This document shows, piece by piece, positions 24,261 through 32,379 of a DNA stretch of 36,296 bases. Each line of letters opens with the position of its first letter. Within the stretch, counting starts at the first letter, position 1. The notes under the pieces were generated by a model. That model had not been told where the DNA came from. It did no database searches and saw only the letters and a list, made by a program, of their open reading frames with translations. The DNA comes from Tessaracoccus lapidicaptus (GTDB taxonomy: Bacteria; Actinomycetota; Actinomycetes; Propionibacteriales; Propionibacteriaceae), in contig NZ_MBQD01000008.1 in NCBI RefSeq assembly GCF_001693815.1, positions 1 through 36,296 of the forward strand, read 5' to 3'. The position numbers and the translations under genes are program-made.

Positions 24261-26000
24261 TCAGCCGGGGAAGCGGTGCTCGAGTGCGTCCAGGAGCCGA
24301 CGCCTGGAGGCCTCGACGTTCTCGCGGCGGGCAGTGTTCAGTTCGGTCTCGACCTGCTCGACATCGGCGGCGAGACGTTCATCACCGAATACGCCCCGGA
24401 TCCAGCGGGAGAAGTCATGGGCCCCGGCGTGGAAAGCGATGACATCGGCCTCGCAGCCGTCCAGCTCAGTGTGGAAGTCGCGTAGGTTCGCTGCCTCGTG
24501 ACCGGAAGTTGACTCTCGGCTGCGGCGAAACACGAACCGCCGATGGACCGGCAGGTCCGCCGTCGCGTACTTGTGCCAGTGGCGCTCGTGAATGGTACGC
24601 CGGTGGCCGACTATGAAGGGGCGCAGTACTCCGGGCTCGCTGGCGCGCACGAGCAGGCCGGCCCCTGCGGGGAGGACGGAGAATGCTGCGAGGACGTCGT
24701 TGACCGAGAGCCCGCAAAACGCCGTTGTGGCGGCGACGACCACGTCTTCCGCATCGAGGGTAGTTGGCTGCAGTGACACAAGGATGTCGATGCTGTTCCG
24801 AGCCTCAGCACTGAGTTCGGTGGGGTGGTAGGTGATGAGGCAGTGGCCCTTGCGGTCCGGTGCGAACAGGCGTGAATTCTGACTCTCTTGGCCGAGAGAC
24901 TCGTGGGCCTCGTCGATCAGCACCCAGTGGGGCAGGCCGCGGTCGCTGCGCAGGTCGGCGAGCCGGGGCGGTTTCTCCTGGTACCATCTGCGTCTTTCTT
25001 CCCCGGTGAGCTGGGACAGGTCGGCGACGATGCTTGTGCCATGGTGACTCAACAGCGTGCGTACGAGCCCAGTTCCAGGACCGGGCTCGTACCCACCCAG
25101 ATGAACGACGTTAGGCAGGTCGGCCAGACTTGTGTGGTCGCCCTCGACATCGATGACGACCACGGCGTAGGCGAGACGGATGAGCTGCTCGGCGATGAGC
25201 CCGGCCAGATAGGACTTCCCGGCACGGGTGCCGCCCGTCACAAGAATGTTGACCTGGGAGGCCGGAATGGTGGCGGGTGTGCCGTCGAGGTAGGTTCCGA
25301 GCGCGATCTGCCAGCGTTCGGGATGCACGTGGGAGCGCCCGGCCATGACGTCACCCCGCAGGATCTCGATCACCCCTTTGCCGTCCGGGGCAAGCGTGAC
25401 GATATCGGCGCGGCGCTTGAGGGACTCGACGGCGTTGGCGACGGCGACGCCAATCTCGCAGCGCGAGAGCATAGTGTGGTCGTTCTCGGCGTCGCCAATG
25501 GCGATCGTGGAGTGCCGGGACAGGCCCAGGTTGTCGAGGGCGGCGTCCAGTCCGGTTCCCTTGGTGACGCCGGCTGGCACGATCATCAGGGCGCCCCGGT
25601 TCCGCGTGAGTTGGTAGTCGGCTCCGAGTCGACGGACCTCCTCCAGAACCAGGTGGTCGTGGGTCGCCGAGCAGCCTAGGAGTACCTGCCCGCGGTCGAC
25701 CTGGACCCCGCGGCGGGCGAGCGCGTCGGCCAACGCGGGATCGATCGGCTGAGCCAGCACCTGCGACCCCTCCTGGGTGTGAAGCACCGCGCCGTTTTCG
25801 GCGACGATTGCGTCGAACCAGTTGTCCACATCGGCGAAGCCCGCCCGCAGGTGACGCAGTGTGCGGCCGGTGACCAACACGAGGCGGCGCCCGCCGGCTC
25901 GCGCCTCGCCGAGGGCAGCGAGCACGGCCGGGGCGGGTCGCTCACCGTCTGTCAGAGTGCCGTCGAAATCGAGTGCGACAGCGCGGAAATAGTCAGGCAT
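24261..26000 (-). CDS. HAD-IIB phosphatase fused to a HerA/DUF87-type P-loop ATPase
   Basis: 579 residues, two modules. Residues 1-215 are a Cof/HAD-IIB phosphohydrolase: motif I DFDGTL (11-16, both Asp present), motif II VTGRT (43-47), K147 as the probable motif III lysine, motif IV GDAEND (169-174). Residues about 225-530 resemble HerA-like translocases: WQIALGTYLDG (cf. 'IGTYLD/G'), Walker A VTGGTRAGKSYLAG (K262), Walker B HWVLIDEAHESLG (D363, E364), and NSIDILVSLQPT. The tail (about 530-579) is helical. All catalytic residues are present, so both activities are plausible. ATG 26000 has GGAAGG close upstream. Monocistronic, convergent with murF. The substrate of either module and the biological role are unknown. 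Confidence 0.85.
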   Translation of the reverse strand: MPDYFRAVALDFDGTLTDGERPAPAVLAALGEARAGGRRLVLVTGRTLRHLRAGFADVDNWFDAIVAENGAVLHTQEGSQVLAQPIDPALADALARRGVQVDRGQVLLGCSATHDHLVLEEVRRLGADYQLTRNRGALMIVPAGVTKGTGLDAALDNLGLSRHSTIAIGDAENDHTMLSRCEIGVAVANAVESLKRRADIVTLAPDGKGVIEILRGDVMAGRSHVHPERWQIALGTYLDGTPATIPASQVNILVTGGTRAGKSYLAGLIAEQLIRLAYAVVVIDVEGDHTSLADLPNVVHLGGYEPGPGTGLVRTLLSHHGTSIVADLSQLTGEERRRWYQEKPPRLADLRSDRGLPHWVLIDEAHESLGQESQNSRLFAPDRKGHCLITYHPTELSAEARNSIDILVSLQPTTLDAEDVVVAATTAFCGLSVNDVLAAFSVLPAGAGLLVRASEPGVLRPFIVGHRRTIHERHWHKYATADLPVHRRFVFRRSRESTSGHEAANLRDFHTELDGCEADVIAFHAGAHDFSRWIRGVFGDERLAADVEQVETELNTARRENVEASRRRLLDALEHRFPG

Positions 26001-26414
26001 GGCCTTCCATCAAGTGGGTGAAGGTCCTCGTTAGCAGGGATGTCCCCTTCGAATGTTACAGTATTCATGAAACATGCTTCGCGTTTCAGCCCCACGAATG
26101 ATCACGGGGTACCACCAGCCCTCGAAACCCCAGTTGCCCGAATCAGCAAGTCAATCCGTCGGCCCCCTGCGGCTCGGGCGGAGGCGCCGAGTCCTCCGGA
26201 CGCCGACTCAAGTGGCCGATATTAGTCCGCGGCCTCGGCGCGCCGCACACCGCCGACTCCACCGGCGAAGTCGCCATCGCGGTCACGGCCATCGCCGCAT
26301 GGCGTCGACAACATCGTGCACGCCGCCGGCGACCCGGCTGCCGGAGTATCTGACCGTCTGAGCGCCGTTGGCTTTCGCGGTTGAGTAGCCCGGGGAGTGG
26401 GGTTGGGGGCCGGG
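26001..26414. other. Region upstream of the HAD-HerA gene
   Basis: Holds the HAD-HerA promoter and an AT-richer patch near 26050-26085 (containing ATTCATGAAACATGC and an imperfect GAAAC ... GTTTC repeat). No complete gene is seen; short plus-strand coding-like pieces around 26240-26360 are too short to identify. Confidence 0.4.
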
Positions 26415-26615
26415 GGCGTGGATGCCGGAGCCGAGTCTGTGGTGCCAGTCGTTCTTCGCGCGCTGGGTGCAGAACACGGTGGAGACGGCGTCGCAGCGGC
26501 GTTCGAGGAGTTCCAGTAGCATGCTGCGGGTGCTCTCGTCGGGCGGGTCGAGGAGTGATTCGTCGATCACGGGCAGCGTGAACGCGGCGTACTTGCGCAG
26601 GAACTTCACCTGGCC
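26415..26615 (-). pseudogene. istB: IS21-family IstB remnant, second copy
   Basis: On the minus strand: GQVKFLRKYAAFTLPVIDES, LLDPPDESTRSMLLELLERR and CDAVSTVFCTQRAKNDWHHR LGSGIHA. This is IstB from the Walker B region (VIDE) to the C-terminal third. It keeps 5' parts missing from 19125-19345, is in frame where that copy has a stop, and lacks the terminal MNRVVHN part. Both are deletion remnants of closely related elements. Confidence 0.85.
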
Positions 26616-26888
26616 CCTGGAGTGATCTCCAGTCGGAGCCTCAATCGGCCCACCACCGCCGGCAGCGCTCCCACCGCTCGGCTCGGCATCCAGTTTGTGG
26701 ACCTTCAGGATCGTGTCACGACTCGCGCCACAGAGGCGAGCGGACCCTGGATCCGGCATTATCACCACAGTCGGGAACCGTGGGGAATGAGCCCTCACCA
26801 ACAAGGCGAGGCTCCCCTCCTCCAACGCAACGTGGACCATTTCCCCAGGTATCACCCCTTGCCAAAGGCGCTACACCCCAGAAACAGA
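26616..26888. other. No gene recognised
   Basis: An open minus-strand frame continues from the IstB piece to 26855, but its sequence has no recognisable family and may be read-through of non-coding DNA. Confidence 0.35.
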
Positions 26889-26922
26889 GAATCGACGAGA
26901 GGTTTTCACCTCTCGTCGATTC
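26889..26922. terminator. Perfect 15-bp hairpin beside repeat copy 2
   Basis: GAATCGACGAGAGGT and ACCTCTCGTCGATTC flank the tetraloop TTTC: a very stable, symmetrical hairpin 30 bp before repeat copy 2. Its sequence is unrelated to the hairpin at 3436-3478, but the arrangement is the same. Could be a terminator or an element end. Confidence 0.65.
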
Positions 26923-26951
26923 CCGGTATTTGCCCTAGTCAGAGGCACTAT

Positions 26952-27070
26952 TTGTGCGCGAGAGAGGAGTTGAAGCTCTCTTCTATCAGCCGATAATGGC
27001 CCCCTGACAAGGTCTTATGTGGGTTGATTGCCACTTCGTCACCTTGTCGTGGGGAATACGTGGGGAATAG
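26952..27070. repeat. 119-bp dispersed repeat, copy 2
   Basis: Near-identical to 3484-3602 (two differences) and in the same orientation, 23.5 kb apart. Weaker similarity extends to about 27210. On the minus strand open frames cross it, ending at 26948 (HKTLSGGHYRLIEESFNS) and 26986 (IPHDKVTKWQSTHIRPC), but neither is shared intact by both copies with upstream sequence, so coding is uncertain. Confidence 0.85.
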
Positions 27071-27580
27071 CACCGGAGCCAAGGCCGCGCGGACCTCGCG
27101 TCCATGGCTGCCTTCAGCATAGGCCGACGACCGCCAAGCGTCGCAGCCCCAACCCACCCGGCGTTCACCGCAACGCTGCCAGCAGAGCGGCGCCGACCAG
27201 GCAGGCTCAAGAGGAGTGCCTCCAAGGCGTCCACGAGCCCTCGGGCAACCACGCACGTGACAGCGACGGCCTCCATGTCACACCTCCCACAGTCTCGGCG
27301 ATCTCGGTGTACGACTTGCCCCGCGTCGGCGCAGGACGCCGTGGACGTCGGCCTCCTGGAGCCACAATCCTGTCCCGGTGACATGGTGGTGTGGCTCGGG
27401 GTTCATGGGCGTCCTCCTGGCGGCGGCGAGCGAACACGACATCCGTCCTAACGGGCTCCGGCTCCTCCTCGCGGACAGGGGCGCCGCGAAGCCACCAGGA
27501 GACTGGCGCTACGGATCGTCCCTGTCCGCCGAATCCAGAGTCGGACGTCCACGTCGGCGGACCAGACGTCGCCACCACCC
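27071..27580. other. Degraded region
   Basis: The first about 140 bp match the zone right of repeat copy 1. No gene recognised in the remainder. Confidence 0.4.
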
Positions 27581-27859
27581 TTGATGACAGGGACCGGGTG
27601 CGGCGTGCGGTCGACGACGACCCCACTGGTGGCGGGTTCGGCCGGGGTGGCGCCGGGCGGTCCATTTCTCCGCCCGCTGGCGACCATCGCGAAGGACGCC
27701 CCCCTGGAGGCCGCCGTGGCCGCCATGCAGGCGGGCGGCACCCACTTCGCGCTCGTCGTCGACGGTGAGGAAACGATCGGTGCCGCGATCCTCGAGGACG
27801 TCGTCGAGCGAGCAATCGGAGAGGTGAGGGACGTCGCCCAGCTGCCACGCACGCCTTGA
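27581..27859 (+). pseudogene. C-terminal CBS-domain remnant (CNNM/CorC-like membrane protein)
   Basis: From about 27671 the frame reads RPLATIAKDAPLEAAVAAMQ, GGTHFALVVDGEETIGAAIL and EDVVERAIGEVRD. This is the second CBS motif of DUF21-CBS (HlyC/CorC, CNNM) proteins, whose C-termini read 'HFALVVD..G...G..-LEDV.E...GE..D'. The membrane domain and first CBS motif are missing, and the residues before RPLATI do not fit the family. A 5'-deleted leftover; the formal ATG at 27581 is unlikely to be native. Confidence 0.7.
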
Positions 27860-27941
27860 ACGTGGTGACACGCGCAGACGATCGAACGGCTCACCGGCGG
27901 CGGCCATTCCGGGTGTCCGGGCGCTTGCAATGGTAGGAGGA

Positions 27942-28409
27942 TCAGGGCACCGCGGCGGTCAGCGCAGAGAGGGTGGCCAGGACGGCCTCGGCCGCCTCGC
28001 GTCCCTTGTCCTCCGGTGATCCGGGAAGCCCAGCCCTGTCGAGCGCCTGCTGCTCGGTGTCACACGTGAGGACACCGAAACCGACGGGCGTTCCAGTGCG
28101 GGTCATCACGTCGACGATGCCGTGGGTGGCGCCTGCGCAGACGTAGTCGAAGTGGGGTGTCCCGCCCCGGATGACGACACCGAGCGCGACCAGCCCGTCG
28201 AAGTGGTGGGCCAGGCGGGCACAGGCGACCGGCAGCTCGAACGTGCCCGGGACGCGGACCACCGTGACGGTCGCGCCGGCCCGTTCCAGCGTGGTAACTG
28301 CGTTGGTGACGAGAGAGTTCATGACGAGGTCGTGCCAGGACGAGGCGACGACGGCGATGCGTCGGCCGCGGCCGTCGACGGTGAGGTGGGGGGTGCCGGA
28401 GCCAGCCAT
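27942..28409 (-). CDS. ribH: 6,7-dimethyl-8-ribityllumazine synthase
   Basis: 155 residues. It condenses 5-amino-6-ribitylamino-uracil with 3,4-dihydroxy-2-butanone 4-phosphate to lumazine, the last intermediate before riboflavin. Recognisable parts: RIAVVASSWHDLVMNSLVTNA (N-terminal strand with the aromatic), VRVPGTFELPVACARLA, ALGVVIRGGTPHFDYVC (R-G-x-T-P-H-F with catalytic His) and GFGVLTCDTEQQALDRAG. ATG 28409 overlaps the ribBA stop by one base. It is the last gene of the rib operon, and co-translation is likely. Normal length for the icosahedral enzyme subunit. Confidence 0.96.
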   Translation of the reverse strand: MAGSGTPHLTVDGRGRRIAVVASSWHDLVMNSLVTNAVTTLERAGATVTVVRVPGTFELPVACARLAHHFDGLVALGVVIRGGTPHFDYVCAGATHGIVDVMTRTGTPVGFGVLTCDTEQQALDRAGLPGSPEDKGREAAEAVLATLSALTAAVP

Positions 28410-29638
28410 CAGGCCTCCTGGACGAGGGTGGACGCGGTGGGTAGGCGGTGGCCCATCCGCTCGCGCTTGGTGGACAGGTAGTGCACGTTGTCGGGGTTGG
28501 GCTCCACGATGAGCGGACGGAGGCCGGTGATGTCGATCCCCGCCGTGCGCAGGCCGTCGGCCTTGGCCGGGTTGTTGGTGAGCAGTTCGGCCCGGACCAC
28601 CCCTTGGGCGGTCAGGATGGCGGCGGCGGCGCCGTATTCGCGGGCGTCGACCGGTAGGCCCAGCAGGGTTTGGGCGTCGACGGTGTCCGCGCCGACGTCC
28701 TGGAGGGCGTACGCCGACAGCTTCGCGAGCAGCCCCACGCCGCGCCCCTCGTGACCTCGCAGGTAGATCACGACACCCCCCTGACGGGCAATGACGGCGA
28801 GGGACTCGTCGAGTTGGCGGCCGCAGTCGCAGCGGCGGGAACCGAACGCGTCCCCAGTGAGACATTCGGAGTGGAGGCGGACGAGCGGTGCCGCGCCATC
28901 GGTGGTGAGGCCGCGTGGGCTGATCAAGGCGAGGTGTTCGGCGCCGGTGCGCCGGTCCCGGTAGCCGTGCAACGCGAACGTCCCGTGGGCGGTGGGCAGC
29001 GTCGTTACGGCGGCCAGCGTGACGCGGTCGTACAGGTCGCGCCAGGCGACCAGGTCCGCGATCGTGATGACGGGCAGGCACTCGGCCGCGCCGAGGGCGA
29101 CGACGTCGGGCGTCCGCATCACCTCACCCGCATCGTGGACGAGTTCACCGATCACGCCCACGGGCGGCAGGCCGGCCAGCCGGCACAGGTCGACGGTCGC
29201 CTCGGTGTGCCCCTGCCGTTCGAAGACCCCGCCGGGCCGGGCGCGCAGTGGCAGGACGTGCCCGGGCCGGATCAGGTCGGACGCCGCGGCGTCCGGGTTG
29301 CCGAGGACGCGGAGCGTGGTGGCCCGGTCCGCCGCCGAGATCCCGGTCGTGACCCCGGACGCCGCGTCCACGCTGACGGTGTACGCGGTCCGCAACGGGT
29401 CGGCGCTGTCGGGAACCATGAGGGGCAGGCCCAGACGGTCGGCCCAGTCGACGGGCAGGGGGGCGCACAGGTAGCCCGATGTGTGCCGCACCATCCACCC
29501 GACCCATTCGGCGGACGCCGTCGAGGCCGCCAAGATGGCGTCCCCCTCGTTCTCCCGGTCGGCGTCGTCGAGGACCAGGACCGGACGGCCGGCGCGCAGC
29601 GCGTCCAGGGCTGCGGGAATGGTGGCGAACTCAGGCAT
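28409..29638 (-). CDS. ribBA: Bifunctional DHBP synthase / GTP cyclohydrolase II
   Basis: 409 residues. The N-terminal half (about 1-200) is 3,4-dihydroxy-2-butanone 4-phosphate synthase ([55 protein letters not shown]). The C-terminal half is GTP cyclohydrolase II ([20 protein letters not shown], the zinc C-x10-C-x-C set; [31 protein letters not shown]). It supplies both precursors of the pathway. I start at [14 protein letters not shown] (ATG 29638), which overlaps the end of ribE by 8 bp; the longer frame would extend further into ribE. Intact. Confidence 0.96.
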   Translation of the reverse strand: MPEFATIPAALDALRAGRPVLVLDDADRENEGDAILAASTASAEWVGWMVRHTSGYLCAPLPVDWADRLGLPLMVPDSADPLRTAYTVSVDAASGVTTGISAADRATTLRVLGNPDAAASDLIRPGHVLPLRARPGGVFERQGHTEATVDLCRLAGLPPVGVIGELVHDAGEVMRTPDVVALGAAECLPVITIADLVAWRDLYDRVTLAAVTTLPTAHGTFALHGYRDRRTGAEHLALISPRGLTTDGAAPLVRLHSECLTGDAFGSRRCDCGRQLDESLAVIARQGGVVIYLRGHEGRGVGLLAKLSAYALQDVGADTVDAQTLLGLPVDAREYGAAAAILTAQGVVRAELLTNNPAKADGLRTAGIDITGLRPLIVEPNPDNVHYLSTKRERMGHRLPTASTLVQEA

Positions 29639-30254
29639 GGGTGGTCTCCCGCAGGGCGCCAAGTTCGAGACGCTCGAGGTGGGCGACGATGTACTTGCCG
29701 AGGATGTCCGCCTCGAGGTTGACGACCGCCCCGACAGCGGCGGGACCGAGGGTCGTCAGCTCGAGCGTGGTCGGGATCAGCGAGACCGTGAACCGGTCCG
29801 GCCGGATGTCGAACACGGTCAGGGACACGCCGTCGACGGTGACCGAGCCCTTCTCGACCAGGTAGCGCTGCACCTCGGCTGGGCAGGAGATCTCGACCAC
29901 CTCCCACTGCTCGCCCGGCGTACGGGACAGGATGCGGCCCGTTCCGTCGACGTGTCCCTGCACGATGTGCCCGCCGAACCGGCCGTCGGACCCCATCGCC
30001 CGCTCCAGGTTGACCCGGTCCCCCGGGGTGAGGCCGCCCAGCGATGTTCGCCGGAGTGACTCGGCCATGACGTCGACCATGAACAGGTCCCCGTCCAGGC
30101 CGGTCACGGTGAGGCAGACACCGTTGACGGCGATCGAGCTGCCGTGGGTGGCGTCGGAGGTGACGAGCGGACCGCGGACGGTCACGACGGCGGAGTCCTC
30201 CAGGTGGCGGATCTCGACGACCTCGCCCAGTTCTTCGATGATGCCGGTGAACAT
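29631..30254 (-). CDS. ribE: Riboflavin synthase (alpha chain)
   Basis: 207 residues with the two lumazine-binding barrels. The first starts at MFTGIIEELGEV with GSSIAVNGVCLTV. The second has GGHIVQGHVDGTG and GSVTVDGVSLTV. It dismutates two lumazine molecules to riboflavin plus the pyrimidine that RibH reuses. ATG 30254 is preferred over the GTG at 30260 because AAGGAG lies five bases ahead of the ATG and overlaps the ribD end. It is two bases downstream of ribD and overlaps ribBA. Confidence 0.96.
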   Translation of the reverse strand: MFTGIIEELGEVVEIRHLEDSAVVTVRGPLVTSDATHGSSIAVNGVCLTVTGLDGDLFMVDVMAESLRRTSLGGLTPGDRVNLERAMGSDGRFGGHIVQGHVDGTGRILSRTPGEQWEVVEISCPAEVQRYLVEKGSVTVDGVSLTVFDIRPDRFTVSLIPTTLELTTLGPAAVGAVVNLEADILGKYIVAHLERLELGALRETTHA

Positions 30255-30256
30255 GA

Positions 30257-31342
30257 TCACTCCTTGCCAGAGTTCGGTTGGGGTTCTGAAAGATCGGGGA
30301 GGGGGCGGAGGGTGAGCCGGACGTCGTCGCCCAGACGACGCACATCGACCAGGGCGTACCGGTGGGCGTCCGCGAGGGTGGCGACGCCGAGGTCGCCGAC
30401 CAGCGGGGAGCCGGAACCCACCAGGACGGGCGCGAGGTAGGCGACGATCTCGTCGACCAGGCCGGCGGTGACGAACGCCGCGGCGAGGGTGGCCCCACCC
30501 TCCAGCCAGACATGACGGACACCGGCTTCCTGCAGGCGTGCCAGGACACCTGCCGGGTCGTCGGCGAGCAGCAGCGTGGACGCGTCTGGCGACAGGACAC
30601 GGGCGTCAGCGGGGATCGGGCGACGTCCGACGACCACCCGGACGGGTTGCCGGGGCGCTTCCGTGCCGTCGGGGCGGCGGACGGTGAGGCGGGGATCGTC
30701 GGCCAGCACCGTCCCCGTCCCGACGACAATCGCCCCGCAGCGGGACCGCAACCGATGGACGTCGAGCCGGGCGGGCTGGCCCGTGATCCACGCCGACGTG
30801 CCGTCCGCGGCGGCGGTCCGGCCGTCCAGGGTGCCCGCAACCTTCCAGGTGACGAAAGGACGCCCGTGCGTCACCGAGAACGTCCAGGCCTCATTGAGGA
30901 GGGCCGCTTCCGCTGCCCGGACGCCGCCCAGCACCTCCACTCCACCCGCGGCCAGCGTGGCCGCGCCGCCGGACGCGGGCGGATTCGGGTCGGCCTGGGC
31001 GTACACCACGCGACGGACGCCGGCGCGCAGCAGCGCCTCGGCGCAGGGACCGGTGCGGCCATGGTGGTTGCAGGGCTCCAAGGTCACGTACGCAGTGGCG
31101 CCCGCGGCGTCCGGACCGGCGCCGCTGAGCGCCTCAACCTCGGCGTGCGGCGTTCCGGCGCCATGGTGCCAGCCCTCGCCCACGATCCGGCCGTCATCGT
31201 CGACCAGGACGCAGCCGACGCGTGGGTTCGGGTCGGCCCGCGGGGACCGGGCGGCGAGCATGAGGGCACGGTCCATGGCGCTCTCGTGCGCGCTTGTGGT
31301 CGCATCGGCTGATCGCCGGTCTTCCAGGATGGTCGGACTCAT
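30257..31342 (-). CDS. ribD: Bifunctional diaminohydroxyphosphoribosylaminopyrimidine deaminase / reductase
   Basis: 361 residues. The N-terminal zinc deaminase domain has GTPHAEVEAL (H-A-E) and TLEPCNHHGRTGPCAEALL (P-C-x8-C). The C-terminal reductase has RPFVTWKVAGTLDGRTAAADG, WITG, DDPRLTVR and WLEGGATLAAAF. It performs the second and third steps after GTP ring opening. The start is ATG 31342 (MSPTILEDRRSAD), with GGAGG five bases upstream, because the longer open frame runs through the FMN riboswitch. First gene of the rib operon. Confidence 0.95.
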   Translation of the reverse strand: MSPTILEDRRSADATTSAHESAMDRALMLAARSPRADPNPRVGCVLVDDDGRIVGEGWHHGAGTPHAEVEALSGAGPDAAGATAYVTLEPCNHHGRTGPCAEALLRAGVRRVVYAQADPNPPASGGAATLAAGGVEVLGGVRAAEAALLNEAWTFSVTHGRPFVTWKVAGTLDGRTAAADGTSAWITGQPARLDVHRLRSRCGAIVVGTGTVLADDPRLTVRRPDGTEAPRQPVRVVVGRRPIPADARVLSPDASTLLLADDPAGVLARLQEAGVRHVWLEGGATLAAAFVTAGLVDEIVAYLAPVLVGSGSPLVGDLGVATLADAHRYALVDVRRLGDDVRLTLRPLPDLSEPQPNSGKE

Positions 31343-31380
31343 CTGCCCCTCCGTCGTCTCGTGTGACGACTCCGGGGCAG
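31343..31380 (-). promoter_or_regulatory. Ribosome-site hairpin of ribD
   Basis: On the mRNA, CTGCCCC-gga-GTCGTC and GACGAC-gga-GGGGCAG pair around a 6-nt loop. The 3' arm includes the GGAGGGG that serves the ATG at 31342, immediately after the hairpin. The stem is 13 bp with a symmetric internal loop, so it would hide the ribosome site when formed. Confidence 0.75.
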
Positions 31381-31451
31381 GGACATGCCAGCGCGCAGCG
31401 AAGCCGGACCCGCCAACGCCGGAGCGTCGGCGCGCGGCAATGCCACGAACC

Positions 31452-31580
31452 GCGTGCGCCTCCCATCCGGACTTTAACCGTCGGTACCGGAATCCCACCG
31501 GTTCAACCATTGGCTCACAAGGAGCCGCCGGGTCGCGGACTATCACCGCCGGTTCGGAGTTTCACCGACCCCGGAGCACG
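31452..31580 (-). ncRNA. FMN riboswitch (RFN element)
   Basis: The minus strand shows the conserved RFN sequence: CGTGCTCCGGGGTCGGTGAA at the 5' side, then ACTCCGAACCGGCGGT and GATAGTCCGCGACCC. Next come GGTTGAACCGGTGGGATTCC, GGTACCGACGGTTAAAGTCC and GGATGGGAGGCGCACG. P1 is CGTGC/GCACG. It lies 110 bp upstream of ribD and should lower rib expression when FMN is plentiful; with the hairpin at 31343-31380, the mode is probably translational. Confidence 0.96.
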
Positions 31581-31835
31581 TTCTTGCGTCAAAGCGTAGC
31601 GAACTCCACGCGTCTCAGCAGGATGTCGTCCACTTCGGCTGCAGGGCACCTGCGGCCTCCCATCCCGCGATGGAGGCGATCAGAGCCGAGCGCCGGCCTC
31701 CCGCGGACCTGGGGTCCCGGGTTCGGTTGTCGAAGGCGAGCAGGCGCCGCCTCCGCTGGCACCACGACGCGTGTCGAATATCCTGGTCGTGTCGATGGGT
31801 CGGAGGCGGAAGGTGCGCTCCGAGTCTCAAGAAGA
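31581..31835. other. Region between the riboswitch and the transposase tail
   Basis: Should hold the rib operon promoter on the minus strand. The plus strand is open from far upstream into the transposase tail, but there is no recognisable protein before 31836. Confidence 0.4.
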
Positions 31836-32039
31836 CTCGGGCGACGGATCCGCAAGGCCGTCAAGGCCCGCGGGCACTTCCCCAACGAGCAGGCCGCACT
31901 CAAGTGCGTCTACCTCGCTGTGATGGCGCTGGACCCCACAGGCAAGGGACGAGCACGTTGGACACAGCGCTGGAAGGGCGCCCTCAACGCGTTCGAGATC
32001 CCCTTCGACGGACGGCTCTCCGCCGGCCGCCGATACTGA
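31836..32039 (+). pseudogene. IS256 (Mutator) family transposase, C-terminal fragment
   Basis: The frame ends with RRLGRRIRKAVKARGHFPNE, QAALKCVYLAVMALDPTGKG and RWTQRWKGALNAFEIPFDGR before the stop at 32039. This is the conserved C-terminus of IS256-family transposases (R-x(3)-ARGHFPNEQAA-KC-Y-A). The DDE domain is missing; sequence to the left is the rib operon control region. A typical element end follows at 32052-32080. Confidence 0.85.
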
Positions 32040-32051
32040 GAGTCAAACAAC

Positions 32052-32080
32052 CATGAGATACACCGAAAACTTGACAGACC
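32052..32080. mobile_element. Probable right end of the IS256-type element
   Basis: Twelve bases after the transposase stop, TACACCGAAAACTTGACAGA followed by CCC has the look of an IS256-type terminal repeat. It resembles the end at the other side of the Hachiman locus (36171-36195, opposite orientation), which also reads TACACC ... CTTGAC-CCC. Confidence 0.5.
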
Positions 32081-32379
32081 CACGTCGACACTCAGGTGAC
32101 GGGGAGACCGTCACCTCGGGCGACCCTGTGGTCCTCGTGATGCCCGGCGACGGGCCACACCAGCTGGCTGTCGCGCAGCTGCCGACCTACCTGAAGGCTG
32201 AGGCTGGGCATCGTTGAGGTGGGAGGTGGGTTCCAGCTGGGACGTCGCGCAGGAGACTTCTGACGCTTGAAGCAGCGCCCCAGTCGAGTGGCATCGCCAG
32301 AAGTGCCCTACCGCGCCGATATCCTGCATATGTGCCTCCCCGGTCGCGGGCGGATGTGGTGCGCGATCAAGGGTGCGTG
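32081..32379. other. Upstream region of hamA
   Basis: About 300 bp without a gene. A perfect inverted repeat GGTGACGG/CCGTCACC lies near 32095-32116. The hamA promoter should be here; I cannot point to convincing boxes. Confidence 0.4.

Noticed and set aside
24888-25679. A 263-codon plus-strand frame within the HAD-HerA gene
   Set aside because: Antisense to intact Walker and HAD motifs; no motif of its own.
3484-27070. A 23.5-kb integrated element flanked by the 119-bp direct repeats as attachment sites
   Set aside because: The interval contains ppc, carAB, terC and murF, which look chromosomal, and no integrase gene, so the repeats are more likely independent dispersed copies.
30576-32039. 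A 487-codon plus-strand gene ending in the IS256 motif
   Set aside because: Only the last about 68 codons match a transposase; the rest is antisense to ribD and its riboswitch.
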